Position numbers and translations under genes: made by a program
NCBI GenBank assembly: GCA_902799655.1
Contig: CADCBH010000013.1
Location: forward strand, 32,140-96,139
Direction of reading: 5' to 3'
Length of the DNA: 64,000 nt
Source of the DNA: an uncultured Bacteroidales bacterium
Lineage (GTDB): Bacteria > Bacteroidota > Bacteroidia > Bacteroidales > Bacteroidaceae
Part shown: piece by piece, positions 48,494 to 56,957 of the stretch
How the letters are laid out: each line of letters starts with the position of its first letter
Position numbering within the stretch: the stretch's first letter is position 1
Notes under the pieces: model-generated
The model's database searches: none
Seen by the model: the letters and a program-made list of their open reading frames with translations, nothing else
What the model was told of the DNA's origin: nothing

Positions 48494-50797
48494 ATGCAAA
48501 AGAATTTGGTGATTGTTGAGTCTCCTGCTAAGGCTAAGACTATTGAGAAATTCCTGGGCAGTGACTATAAGGTCATGTCGAGCTACGGACATATCCGCGA
48601 CTTGAAAAAGAAGGAGATGAGTATCGACACGACCACTCTCGAACCGGAATACGAGATTCCTGAGGAGAAAGAGAAGTTGGTTAAGGAACTGAAGTCTAAC
48701 GCCCAGAAAGCTGAGAAGGTATGGCTCGCATCCGATGAGGACCGCGAGGGAGAAGCTATCTCATGGCACCTTTGCGAGGTGCTGGGTCTTGACGAGGAGA
48801 AGACCAACCGTATTGTATTCCACGAGATTACCAAGCCCGCTATTCTGCAGGCCATCGAAACGCCTCGCCACCTGGATATGAATCTGGTCAATGCCCAGCA
48901 GGCTCGTCGCGTACTTGATCGTCTGGTAGGTTTCAAGCTGTCGCCCGTATTGTGGCGCAAGGTGAAACCAGCCCTGTCTGCAGGTCGCGTACAGAGTGTT
49001 GCCGTACGACTCATCGTTGAGCGCGAGCGCGAGATACAGTCTTTCAAGAGTGAGGTGTACTACAGCATCACGGGAACCTTTGCCATCACCAATAGCGATG
49101 GTTCGCAGACGGAGGTTAAGGCTACACTTGCCCAGCGTTTGAAGACTCACGAAGAGGTGGAGCAGTTCCTGAAGCAGTGCATCGATGCCACCTACAAGGT
49201 AGAGTCGGTGAGCAAGAAACCCATGAAGCGCACCCCTGCGCCTCCTTTCACCACCTCTACATTGCAACAGGAGGCAGCCCGCAAGTTGGGCTTCACCGTG
49301 TCGCAGACCATGATGGTGGCACAGCACCTCTATGAACACGGACAAATCACCTATATGCGTACTGACTCTGTTAACCTCTCTGGCCTCTGTATCAATGCCA
49401 GCAAGGAAGAGATAGTTAAGCTCTATGGCGAGGAATACAGCAAGGTGCGCCAGTATCACACCAGCTCAAAGGGTGCCCAAGAGGCTCACGAGGCCATCCG
49501 TCCCACCTATATGGATCGTACCGAGATTGAGGGTACTGCTCAGGAGCGTAAGCTCTATGACCTCATCTGGAAGCGTACCATTGCCAGTCAGATGGCTGAT
49601 GCTGAGATGGAGAAGACCACAGTTACCATCGCTATTGACAAAGCCGATGCTCAGTTTATGGCTCAGGGTGAGGTTGTAAAGTTTGATGGTTTCCTCAAAG
49701 TTTATCGCGAATCATCCGATGATGATGAACAGCTGGAGGAAGAGAGCCACCTGTTACCACCTCTGAAGAAAGGTATGGAGCTGACGCGTCGTGAGATTCA
49801 GGCTACTGAGCGTTTCAGTCAGGGCCCTCAGCGCTATACGGAAGCCTCGCTGGTTCATAAGCTCGAGGAGTTGGGTATCGGACGTCCTTCAACCTATGCG
49901 CCCACTATCTCAACCATCCAGCAGCGTGAATACGTGCACAAGGGCGATAAGAAGGGTGAGGAGCGCAGCTACACCATCGATATTCTGAAGGGTAAGCTCA
50001 TCAATCAGAAGGTGCGTAAGGAGATGGCTGGCTCAGACAAGGGAAAGCTGTTGCCTTCTGACATCGGTATGGTGGTCAACGATTTCCTGATGAAGTATTT
50101 CCCCACGATTATGGACTATAACTTCACCGCTAAGGTGGAGCTCGATTTCGATAAGATTGCCGAGGGTAAGGAACAGTGGACTCACATGCTGAAGAATTTC
50201 TATAAGAAGTTTGACCCGACAGTGGAGAAGACTATGAATGCCCGTCAGGAGCGCAAGGCTGGTGAGCGCCAGTTGGGTAAAGACCCCAAGAGCGGCAAGC
50301 CTGTCTTTGTCAAGATTGGACGTTTCGGACCTGTTGTGCAGATCGGTTCTGCAGAGGATACTGAGAAGCCTCTCTTTGCCCAGCTGCCCAGTGACAAGAG
50401 CATGGATGAACTGACACTCGAGGAAGCCCTGGAGCTGTTCAAGTTGCCACGCACTTTGGGTAACTTCGAGGGTAGCCACGTTGTCATCGGTGCAGGACGC
50501 TTCGGACCTTATATACTCCATCAGAAGAAGTACACGTCGCTGCCCAAGGATGCAGATCCCATGACCATCACCCTTGAGGAGGCTGTGAAACTCATCAACG
50601 AGAAGCGCCAGCAGGACACCCAGAAGCACATGAAGATCTTTACTGAGGACCTCAAGTTGGAAGTGCTCAACGGACGCTATGGCCCCTATCTGGCCTATGA
50701 TGGCAAGAACTACCGTTTGCCCAAGAACCTGCACGCCAAGGCAGCTGAGCTGACCTACGAGGAGTGTATGGGCATTATCGAAAAGCAGAAAAAGTAA
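48494..50797 (+). CDS. topA: DNA topoisomerase I
   Basis: The protein has 767 residues from ATG at 48494 (MQKNLVIVESPAKAKTIEKF). The Toprim domain shows VESPAKAKT and ASDEDREGEAI, the catalytic tyrosine lies in ITYMRTDSVNLS, and LEELGIGRPSTYAPTI follows. The C-terminus has at least two Toprim-C repeats (FVKIGRFGPVVQIG; VLNGRYGPYLAYDGKNYRLPK) instead of the Cys4 zinc fingers of E. coli TopA, as is normal in Bacteroidota. It relaxes negative supercoils. aroK follows 27 bases later. Confidence 0.97.
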   Translation: MQKNLVIVESPAKAKTIEKFLGSDYKVMSSYGHIRDLKKKEMSIDTTTLEPEYEIPEEKEKLVKELKSNAQKAEKVWLASDEDREGEAISWHLCEVLGLDEEKTNRIVFHEITKPAILQAIETPRHLDMNLVNAQQARRVLDRLVGFKLSPVLWRKVKPALSAGRVQSVAVRLIVEREREIQSFKSEVYYSITGTFAITNSDGSQTEVKATLAQRLKTHEEVEQFLKQCIDATYKVESVSKKPMKRTPAPPFTTSTLQQEAARKLGFTVSQTMMVAQHLYEHGQITYMRTDSVNLSGLCINASKEEIVKLYGEEYSKVRQYHTSSKGAQEAHEAIRPTYMDRTEIEGTAQERKLYDLIWKRTIASQMADAEMEKTTVTIAIDKADAQFMAQGEVVKFDGFLKVYRESSDDDEQLEEESHLLPPLKKGMELTRREIQATERFSQGPQRYTEASLVHKLEELGIGRPSTYAPTISTIQQREYVHKGDKKGEERSYTIDILKGKLINQKVRKEMAGSDKGKLLPSDIGMVVNDFLMKYFPTIMDYNFTAKVELDFDKIAEGKEQWTHMLKNFYKKFDPTVEKTMNARQERKAGERQLGKDPKSGKPVFVKIGRFGPVVQIGSAEDTEKPLFAQLPSDKSMDELTLEEALELFKLPRTLGNFEGSHVVIGAGRFGPYILHQKKYTSLPKDADPMTITLEEAVKLINEKRQQDTQKHMKIFTEDLKLEVLNGRYGPYLAYDGKNYRLPKNLHAKAAELTYEECMGIIEKQKK

Positions 50798-50824
50798 TTC
50801 GTAATTCATTATTCGTAATTATCG

Positions 50825-51352
50825 ATGAGACGCATCATCCTGATTGGCTACATGGGCTCCGGTAAGACCACCGTGGGCAAAGCCCTATCGAAGGAAACGG
50901 GCATGATGTTCTATGACCTCGATTGGTATATCGAGACCCGCATGCATAAAACGGTGTCCGAAATCTTTGCTGAGCGTGGTGAGGAGGGATTCCGCAAGAT
51001 TGAATACAATATGCTGCATGAAGTGGCTGAGTTCGAGGATGTCATCATCAGTTGCGGAGGAGGTACGCCCTGCTTCTTTGACAATATGGACTACCTCAAC
51101 CAGCAGGGTGACGTTGTCTATCTGAAAGCAACGCCCGAAACACTCTATAACCACCTGCTTATGGCTAAGGTTGAGCGCCCGCTGCTCAAGGACAAGAGTG
51201 CAGAGGAGCTGATTGCCTATATCACTGAACACCTCAAGGAGCGTGCTCCCTACTACGAGAAAGCCCGTCATACGCTGGATGTCAGCGTGCTTGACAACTT
51301 CGATAAGATACAGGTCAGCGTCGCCCATCTGCGCGACCTCCTATCCCTTTAA
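50825..51352 (+). CDS. aroK: Shikimate kinase
   Basis: The 175-residue protein has Walker A GYMGSGKTTVG at residues 8-18, the shikimate-binding DLDWYIE (33-39) and GGGTPCF near residue 78, and a lid ERPLLKD. It phosphorylates shikimate in the fifth step of the chorismate pathway in the cytoplasm. Length is standard. The gap to topA is a heptad-like AATTCGT repeat, and speA starts 41 bases later. Confidence 0.95.
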   Translation: MRRIILIGYMGSGKTTVGKALSKETGMMFYDLDWYIETRMHKTVSEIFAERGEEGFRKIEYNMLHEVAEFEDVIISCGGGTPCFFDNMDYLNQQGDVVYLKATPETLYNHLLMAKVERPLLKDKSAEELIAYITEHLKERAPYYEKARHTLDVSVLDNFDKIQVSVAHLRDLLSL

Positions 51353-51393
51353 CCCATCAGGTTTATAACTGACCAATTATACCCATAAGAAAT

Positions 51394-53286
51394 ATGAAGA
51401 AATGGACCATTGACGACTCCAAGGAGCTCTACAACATCAACGGCTGGGGTACCAGTTACTTTGGTATCAATGACAAGGGAAACGTCTATGTGACACCCTG
51501 TAAGGACTCTACGCAGATTGATATCCGCGATGTGATGGATGAGTTGGCACTGCGCGATGTGACACCTCCCGTGTTGCTGCGCTTCCCCGATATCCTCGAC
51601 AACCGTATCGAGAAGACGTGGAGCTGCTTCAAGAAAGCCTCTAAGGAGTACGACTACAAGGGAGAGAACTATGTGGTGTATCCTATCAAGGTCAATCAGA
51701 TGCAGCCCGTTGTTGAGGAGATTATCTCTCACGGACGCAAGTTCAACCTTGGCCTTGAGGCTGGTTCAAAGCCTGAACTGCATGCCGTTATTGCCATGCA
51801 GTGCCAGAGCGACTCCATCATCATCTGTAATGGTTATAAAGACCAGAGCTATATCGAACTGGCCCTGTTGGCTCAGAAGATGGGCAAGCAGATCTTCATC
51901 GTTGTGGAGAAGATGAACGAGTTGGAGATTATCGCCCGTGAGGCCAAGAAGCTCAATGTCCGTCCCAATATCGGTATCCGCATCAAGCTGGCCAGCAGTG
52001 GCAGTGGCAAGTGGGAAGAGAGCGGGGGTGATGCTTCGAAGTTTGGACTGACCAGTGCCGAGCTGCTTGAGGCACTCGAACTGCTCAACAAGAAGGATAT
52101 GCGCGACTGTCTGCGCCTCATCCATTTCCATATCGGTAGTCAGATTACCAAGATTCGTCGCATCCAGACGGCTCTGCGCGAGGCTTCGCAGTTCTATATC
52201 CAACTGCACAAGATGGGATATAATGTGGACTTCGTAGATTGTGGTGGCGGACTGGGTGTTGACTACGACGGCACACGCTCGCCATCGAGTGAGAGTTCTG
52301 TCAACTACTCTATCCAGGAGTATGTCAACGACTGTATCTACACCTTCGTGGATGCTGCCAACAAGAATGAGCTGCCTCATCCCAACATCATCACGGAGAG
52401 CGGACGCTCACTGGCTGCCCACCATTCAGTATTGGTGATTGACGTTCTGGAGACCGCCTCACTGCCTGAGATGCCTGAGGAGTTTGAGCCCGATGAGAAC
52501 TCACACCAGTTGGTGAAAGACCTTTATGAGATCTGGGACAACCTGTCGCCTCGTAATGTCTTGGAGGACTGGCACGATGCCGAGCAGATTCGTGAGGAGG
52601 TACTCAACCTCTTCAGTCATGGTATCGTTGATCTCAAGACGCGTGCCGAGATTGAGGCGATGTACTGGAGTGTCTGCCACGAGATCAATGCGCTGACCAA
52701 GAATATGAAGCATGTGCCAGAGGAACTGATGACCATCGATAAATTGCTGGCTGATAAGTATTTCTGCAACTTCTCGCTATTCCAGAGTCTCAGTGACTCT
52801 TGGGCTATTGACCAGTTGTTCCCCATCATGCCTATCCAGCGACTCGATGAGCGTCCCACGCGTAATGCTACCATACAGGATATCACCTGCGACTCTGATG
52901 GTAAGATTGCCAACTTCGTGACCAACCGCCACAACTCGCATTCGCTGCCTGTTCACTCGCTGAAGAAGAATGAGGACTATTACCTTGGCGTCTTCCTCGT
53001 GGGTGCCTATCAGGAGATTCTGGGCGATATGCACAACCTGTTTGGAGATACCAATGCGGTACATATTTCCGTAAAGGACGGCACCTACCACATCGATCAG
53101 ATCATTGATGGTGAGACGGTTGAAGAGGTGCTCGAATATGTGCAGTACAATCCCAAGAAACTCGTGCGCCAACTGGAAATCTGGGTGGCCAAGAGTGTGA
53201 AGCAGGGCAAGATATCACTCGAAGAAGGCAAGGAGTTCCTCAGCAACTATCGCTCGGGCCTCTATGGCTATACCTATCTGGAATAA
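51394..53286 (+). CDS. speA: Biosynthetic arginine decarboxylase
   Basis: The 630-residue protein is a fold-III PLP enzyme. YPIKVNQMQPVVEEI near residue 98 holds the PLP-binding lysine, HFHIGSQ the conserved histidine and DCGGGLGVDYDG the phosphate-binding glycines. The C-terminal Cys-containing motif of the fold is less clear. SpeA converts arginine to agmatine, the first step to putrescine and spermidine. It is followed after 43 bases, made of a CTAGA array, by argB, so arginine production and use are linked in one operon. Confidence 0.96.
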   Translation: MKKWTIDDSKELYNINGWGTSYFGINDKGNVYVTPCKDSTQIDIRDVMDELALRDVTPPVLLRFPDILDNRIEKTWSCFKKASKEYDYKGENYVVYPIKVNQMQPVVEEIISHGRKFNLGLEAGSKPELHAVIAMQCQSDSIIICNGYKDQSYIELALLAQKMGKQIFIVVEKMNELEIIAREAKKLNVRPNIGIRIKLASSGSGKWEESGGDASKFGLTSAELLEALELLNKKDMRDCLRLIHFHIGSQITKIRRIQTALREASQFYIQLHKMGYNVDFVDCGGGLGVDYDGTRSPSSESSVNYSIQEYVNDCIYTFVDAANKNELPHPNIITESGRSLAAHHSVLVIDVLETASLPEMPEEFEPDENSHQLVKDLYEIWDNLSPRNVLEDWHDAEQIREEVLNLFSHGIVDLKTRAEIEAMYWSVCHEINALTKNMKHVPEELMTIDKLLADKYFCNFSLFQSLSDSWAIDQLFPIMPIQRLDERPTRNATIQDITCDSDGKIANFVTNRHNSHSLPVHSLKKNEDYYLGVFLVGAYQEILGDMHNLFGDTNAVHISVKDGTYHIDQIIDGETVEEVLEYVQYNPKKLVRQLEIWVAKSVKQGKISLEEGKEFLSNYRSGLYGYTYLE

Positions 53287-53331
53287 CTAGATTATCTAGA
53301 ATCACTAGAACAACTAGAACCCCTAGTATAT
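53287..53331 (+). repeat. 9-base CTAGA repeat array between speA and argB
   Basis: Five units: CTAGATTAT, CTAGAATCA, CTAGAACAA, CTAGAACCC and CTAGTATAT. The array starts at the second base past the speA stop and its last unit overlaps the argB ATG (53330-53332). All five keep CTAG in register. Confidence 0.97.
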
Positions 53332-54106
53332 GAAATCAAAACTGACCGTTGTTAAAGTTGGTGGTGCTGTGGTCGAGGACGAGGCACAGCTCACGCAGTT
53401 GCTGAAAGATTTCTCAGCTATTGAAGGCTATAAAGTCCTCGTGCATGGTGGCGGACGCAAGGCCACGAAGATGGCTGAGCGACTGGGCATCGAGACCAAG
53501 ATGGTAGAAGGCAGACGCATCACAGATGCAGATATGTTGGAAGTGGTAACGATGGTTTATGGCGGACTGGTCAATAAGAACCTCGTAGCACGTCTGCAGG
53601 CCAATGGTGTCAATGCCCTGGGACTGACGGGTGCTGACGCCAATGCCATACGTAGCCATAAGCGCCCCTTGAAGAACGGTGTGGACTATGGTTTCGTGGG
53701 AGATGTTGATCAAGCTGACGGAGAGATGCTGGGCAGACTCATCGAGGCAGGCATCACGCCCATCATGGCTCCGCTTACTCACGATGGTGAGGGACATATC
53801 CTCAACACGAATGCCGATACCATCGCCTCAGAAACTGCCAAGGCACTTGCCAAACTCTATGATGTCACGCTGATCTTCGCTTTCGAGAAGAAGGGTGTGC
53901 TGAGCAATCCCGATGACGATGACTCCGTGATTCCCGTTATCACACGTACATTATATAATACCTATAAAGCCGACGGAACCATCAGTGGTGGTATGCTGCC
54001 TAAGATAGAGAATGCCCTCAGCGCTGTCGATGCTGGCGTCTCTCAGGTCATCATCACCAAAGCAGATGCCATCGATGGTCATCACGGCACCATCATCAAA
54101 GCATAA
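53330..54106 (+). CDS. argB: Acetylglutamate kinase (or N-succinyl equivalent)
   Basis: The 258-residue amino-acid kinase has the glycine-rich loops VKVGGAVVED near residue 7 and VHGGGRKATKMAERLG near 38, then NTNADTIASETAKAL and VITKADAI. It phosphorylates N-acetylglutamate in arginine synthesis. Some Bacteroides use succinylated intermediates, so the acyl group is not certain. Its start codon lies in the last CTAGA repeat unit. The stop at 54104-54106 directly abuts the sigma-factor ATG, so expression is coupled. Confidence 0.93.
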   Translation: MKSKLTVVKVGGAVVEDEAQLTQLLKDFSAIEGYKVLVHGGGRKATKMAERLGIETKMVEGRRITDADMLEVVTMVYGGLVNKNLVARLQANGVNALGLTGADANAIRSHKRPLKNGVDYGFVGDVDQADGEMLGRLIEAGITPIMAPLTHDGEGHILNTNADTIASETAKALAKLYDVTLIFAFEKKGVLSNPDDDDSVIPVITRTLYNTYKADGTISGGMLPKIENALSAVDAGVSQVIITKADAIDGHHGTIIKA

Positions 54107-54607
54107 ATGATCAGTTTCCAGAACAACGTACTGCCACTGAAGAATATGCTCTTCCGATTGGCACTGCGCATCACACAGAATCGTGATGATGCTGAAGACG
54201 TTGTTCAGGACACGATGCTGAGGGTCTGGAACCGACGCGACGAGTGGGAACGGATTGCCTCTATGGAGGCTTTCTGTCTGACCATCTGTCGCAATATCGC
54301 CCTCGATAAGCTGCGACGGATGGACAACCAGCAACAGACGCTCGACGACAGCATCGACCCGATGGATCGCAGCCATCATTCCAATCCAGAAGAACAAACT
54401 GTGCAGCGCGACCGTGTGGAACGGGTGCGCCAGCTTATCAGCCAGTTGCCTGAAAAGCAACGAAGCTGTATCCAGTTGCGCGACGTGGAAGGTAAGAGTT
54501 ATCGCGACATTGCTGAGATACTCGATATCACCGAACAACAGGTGAAAGTCAACATCTTCCGTGCTCGCCAGAACATCAAAGAACGCTATATGAAAATGGA
54601 GAAATGA
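54107..54607 (+). CDS. ECF-type sigma factor
   Basis: The 166-residue protein has region 2 as LFRLALRITQNRDDAEDVVQDTMLRVW and region 4 as LPEKQRSCIQLRDVEGKSYRDIAEIL followed by a helix-turn-helix EQQVKVNIFRARQNIKE. ECF sigma factors steer RNA polymerase to a small regulon when released by an anti-sigma factor. The gene begins on the base after the argB stop, an odd place for an ECF gene. The likely partner lies 82 bases downstream. Confidence 0.93.
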   Translation: MISFQNNVLPLKNMLFRLALRITQNRDDAEDVVQDTMLRVWNRRDEWERIASMEAFCLTICRNIALDKLRRMDNQQQTLDDSIDPMDRSHHSNPEEQTVQRDRVERVRQLISQLPEKQRSCIQLRDVEGKSYRDIAEILDITEQQVKVNIFRARQNIKERYMKMEK

Positions 54608-54689
54608 AGAAATTTACAAAAAAATCGATTTTTACTGTAACTTTCCACTCCGCTAAACGTCATTGACTATAGAGACAACAAAAAACAGT

Positions 54690-55160
54690 ATGGACTACAA
54701 GTACATCGAACAGCTTTTAGAGCGCTACTTCAACGCAGAGACTTCCCTCGAGGAGGAAAGCATCCTGCGCAGCTTCTTCAGTCAGGAGAACATTCCTGCT
54801 GAGATGGAGCAGTGGCGTGCCCTCTTCACGGCAGATACTGATGAGGTGCTGGGAGATGACTTTGACGCACGCATCCTGCAGGTCATCGAGGAGCAGCCAG
54901 CCGTTAAGGCTCGCGAGATTACCTTGACACGTCGCCTGATGCCGCTGTTCAAGGCAGCTGCCGTGGTGGCTATCATCATCACGATTGGTAGTGCGTTGCA
55001 GGCTCCCTGGGACAACACCTGGAACAAGCCTCAAGATTATGCCCGCTTCCAGCAAGACCTTGACAGCGTGGCAGCCGTCAGTCCCATACAGGCTGAAAAC
55101 ATCAGCGACTGGTCAACCCCCGACACGACTAGCATCCTGATGGAACAGCCCAAGAATTAG
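54690..55160 (+). CDS. Probable single-pass anti-sigma partner
   Basis: The protein has 156 residues from ATG at 54690 (MDYKYIEQLLERYF). The TTG at 54663 is an unlikely start. Residues 1-80 are acidic and helical (ERYFNAETSLEEESILRSFFSQ) like the sigma-binding end of Bacteroidota anti-sigma proteins, residues about 86-104 form one membrane segment (FKAAAVVAIIITIGSAL), and a short outer tail follows. No zinc HxxxCxxC motif is present. The assignment rests on position and topology. Confidence 0.6.
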   Translation: MDYKYIEQLLERYFNAETSLEEESILRSFFSQENIPAEMEQWRALFTADTDEVLGDDFDARILQVIEEQPAVKAREITLTRRLMPLFKAAAVVAIIITIGSALQAPWDNTWNKPQDYARFQQDLDSVAAVSPIQAENISDWSTPDTTSILMEQPKN

Positions 55161-55262
55161 GATATTATTCTATGCTTTCTCTCTATATTAATCATGTTTA
55201 GTTAAAACACAAGAAACTGTGAAGTTTCATTTCTCTCAAATTTTTCATAACATACTAACGAA

Positions 55263-55303
55263 GAACGGACTACCCCATCAGAGCAATCAGAGGTAGTCCG
55301 TTC
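55263..55303. terminator. Strong hairpin terminator between anti-sigma gene and CPBP protease
   Basis: A perfect 12-pair stem GAACGGACTACC (55263-55274) with GGTAGTCCGTTC (55292-55303) has a 17-base loop. ATATTTTG follows on the plus strand. It separates convergent genes. Confidence 0.75.
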
Positions 55304-55323
55304 ATATTTTGTAATCTATCGGT

Positions 55324-56085
55324 TTATTCTGCCCGTCGCATCCACACATGGAGCTGATAGAGGGCGGGGAGAAGTATGAGCAGCGAGAAGACGAGGGCCA
55401 GCACGACGTGTGTCTCAGAGCCTTTGAAGACATCGACGAGCTTGGTGTCGTCGTCAGGATAGAAGGTGTATATCACGTAGGCTGCCGAGTTGTTGGCCCA
55501 GTGTTGGGCTATACCTGGCAAGATGCTGCCTGTGCGCCAGTACATCCATCCCAGCAGCAGACCGATTAGGAAGGCGTGAGGCATCTGGACGGGATTCATG
55601 TGGATGAGCGAGAAGAAGAAGGCTGACAGGGCAATGGCTTTCCACGGCGAGTAGCTATCGAGCAGTTTGCGCAGGATGGCTCCTCGGAAGACCATCTCCT
55701 CAGTGAATGGCGCCAGCAAGCCGATAACGAGATAGCCCCAACGGTCAGATAGCATCATGCCGAACTCTGTCTGCATGAGATTGGGCAGCTCGGGCATCTG
55801 CTCTTGCATCCATATAGAAGGTATCAAGGCTCCCAAGGCAGCGATGACGCTCCAGAAGAGTACCATCCAGGGACGTGTGCGCAGCCAGCGTGGTGACACC
55901 TCAGTCCAGTGCCAATAGAGGAAGACAGCCATAGTGATGATACTGGTAATCACCGACATGGTGAGGAGTAGTCCCATGGTCTTGTCTAATGAGCCTGTGG
56001 CATAATACCAGATGGGGGGTATAGCGGCACCGCCTAGCAGTTGGATGCCGATAAAGATAAACAGATAACTGAGTGCTTTTTTCAT
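55324..56085 (-). CDS. CPBP-family intramembrane metalloprotease
   Basis: The 253-residue protein has about seven membrane segments. The three Abi/CPBP motifs are present: EEMVFRG (EExxxR), FFSLIHM (FxxxH) and HWANN (HxxxN-like). Members cut prenylated or signal peptides, or act in bacteriocin self-protection. The gene shares one base with the ribF stop (TAATG). Its substrate is unknown. Confidence 0.88.
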   Translation of the reverse strand: MKKALSYLFIFIGIQLLGGAAIPPIWYYATGSLDKTMGLLLTMSVITSIITMAVFLYWHWTEVSPRWLRTRPWMVLFWSVIAALGALIPSIWMQEQMPELPNLMQTEFGMMLSDRWGYLVIGLLAPFTEEMVFRGAILRKLLDSYSPWKAIALSAFFFSLIHMNPVQMPHAFLIGLLLGWMYWRTGSILPGIAQHWANNSAAYVIYTFYPDDDTKLVDVFKGSETHVVLALVFSLLILLPALYQLHVWMRRAE

Positions 56086-56957
56086 TATTTGATGGTTTGG
56101 TTTAATCGTTCTTCGGTTTGTTTGACGTCGTTTTGCAGCTGTGCCTTCAACTCTTCGATGGTATCGAAGCGGCGCTCGTCGCGCAAGCGCTCTACAAATG
56201 AGATGGTGAGCTGACGTCCGTAGAGGTTCTCGTGCAGTCTCAGCACATGCACCTCGAGTGTGGTCTGATGACCGTCAAAGGTGGGACGCGTGCCGATATT
56301 CATCATGGCGTGCTTCTGTTCCATGCTGTCGTCTAGGCGTACTCTAACGGCATAGACGCCTGGCGCAGGGATAAGCTGACACTGGTCGTCCACCACGATA
56401 TTGGCAGTAGGGAATCCCAGTCTGGTACCGATATGCTCTCCATGTTCCACACGGCCTGTGATAGTATAGGGATGTCCGAGAAGTTCATCAGCCTTGCTGA
56501 TATCGCCATCGGTGATCAGTTGACGGATGATGCTGCTGCTGATCTCGCCCTCCTGGGGTAGCTGTAGTACCTCGATGCCCAACTCCCGTCCGTAGCGCAC
56601 GTAGTCATCGAAACCCTCAGCGCGGTTATGGCCAAAACGGTTATCGTAGCCAGTCAGCAACACTTTTACGTTCAGCCTGTCGCGCAACTCATGCTCCATA
56701 AACTCACGGGCCGTCATCTGGCGCAGGGCATCATTGAAGGTCAACACCTCAATACGGTCAATACCCGTTTTCGTCAGCAACAGGCGTTTCTGGTCCAGGG
56801 ATGTCAGCATCTGTGGGCCACTTTTATCGAAGGTGATAGCCATCGACTGCAGACCACGCTGACGGGCTTCGCCTGTCACATGCTGCAAGACGAATTGGTG
56901 GCCGCGATGCACACCGTCGAACATGCCTATCGTGGCTACATATCCTACTTCTTGCAT
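56085..56957 (-). CDS. ribF: Bifunctional riboflavin kinase / FAD synthetase
   Basis: From ATG at 56957 (MQEVGYVATIGMFDGVHRGHQ) there are 290 residues. A start 15 bases earlier is also possible. The N-terminal nucleotidyltransferase shows GMFDGVHRGH and SSSIIRQLI. The C-terminal kinase shows GRVEHGEHIGTRLGFPTANI and IGTRPTFDG. It makes FMN and then FAD. It overlaps the P-ATPase stop by 13 bases. Confidence 0.95.
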   Translation of the reverse strand: MQEVGYVATIGMFDGVHRGHQFVLQHVTGEARQRGLQSMAITFDKSGPQMLTSLDQKRLLLTKTGIDRIEVLTFNDALRQMTAREFMEHELRDRLNVKVLLTGYDNRFGHNRAEGFDDYVRYGRELGIEVLQLPQEGEISSSIIRQLITDGDISKADELLGHPYTITGRVEHGEHIGTRLGFPTANIVVDDQCQLIPAPGVYAVRVRLDDSMEQKHAMMNIGTRPTFDGHQTTLEVHVLRLHENLYGRQLTISFVERLRDERRFDTIEELKAQLQNDVKQTEERLNQTIK

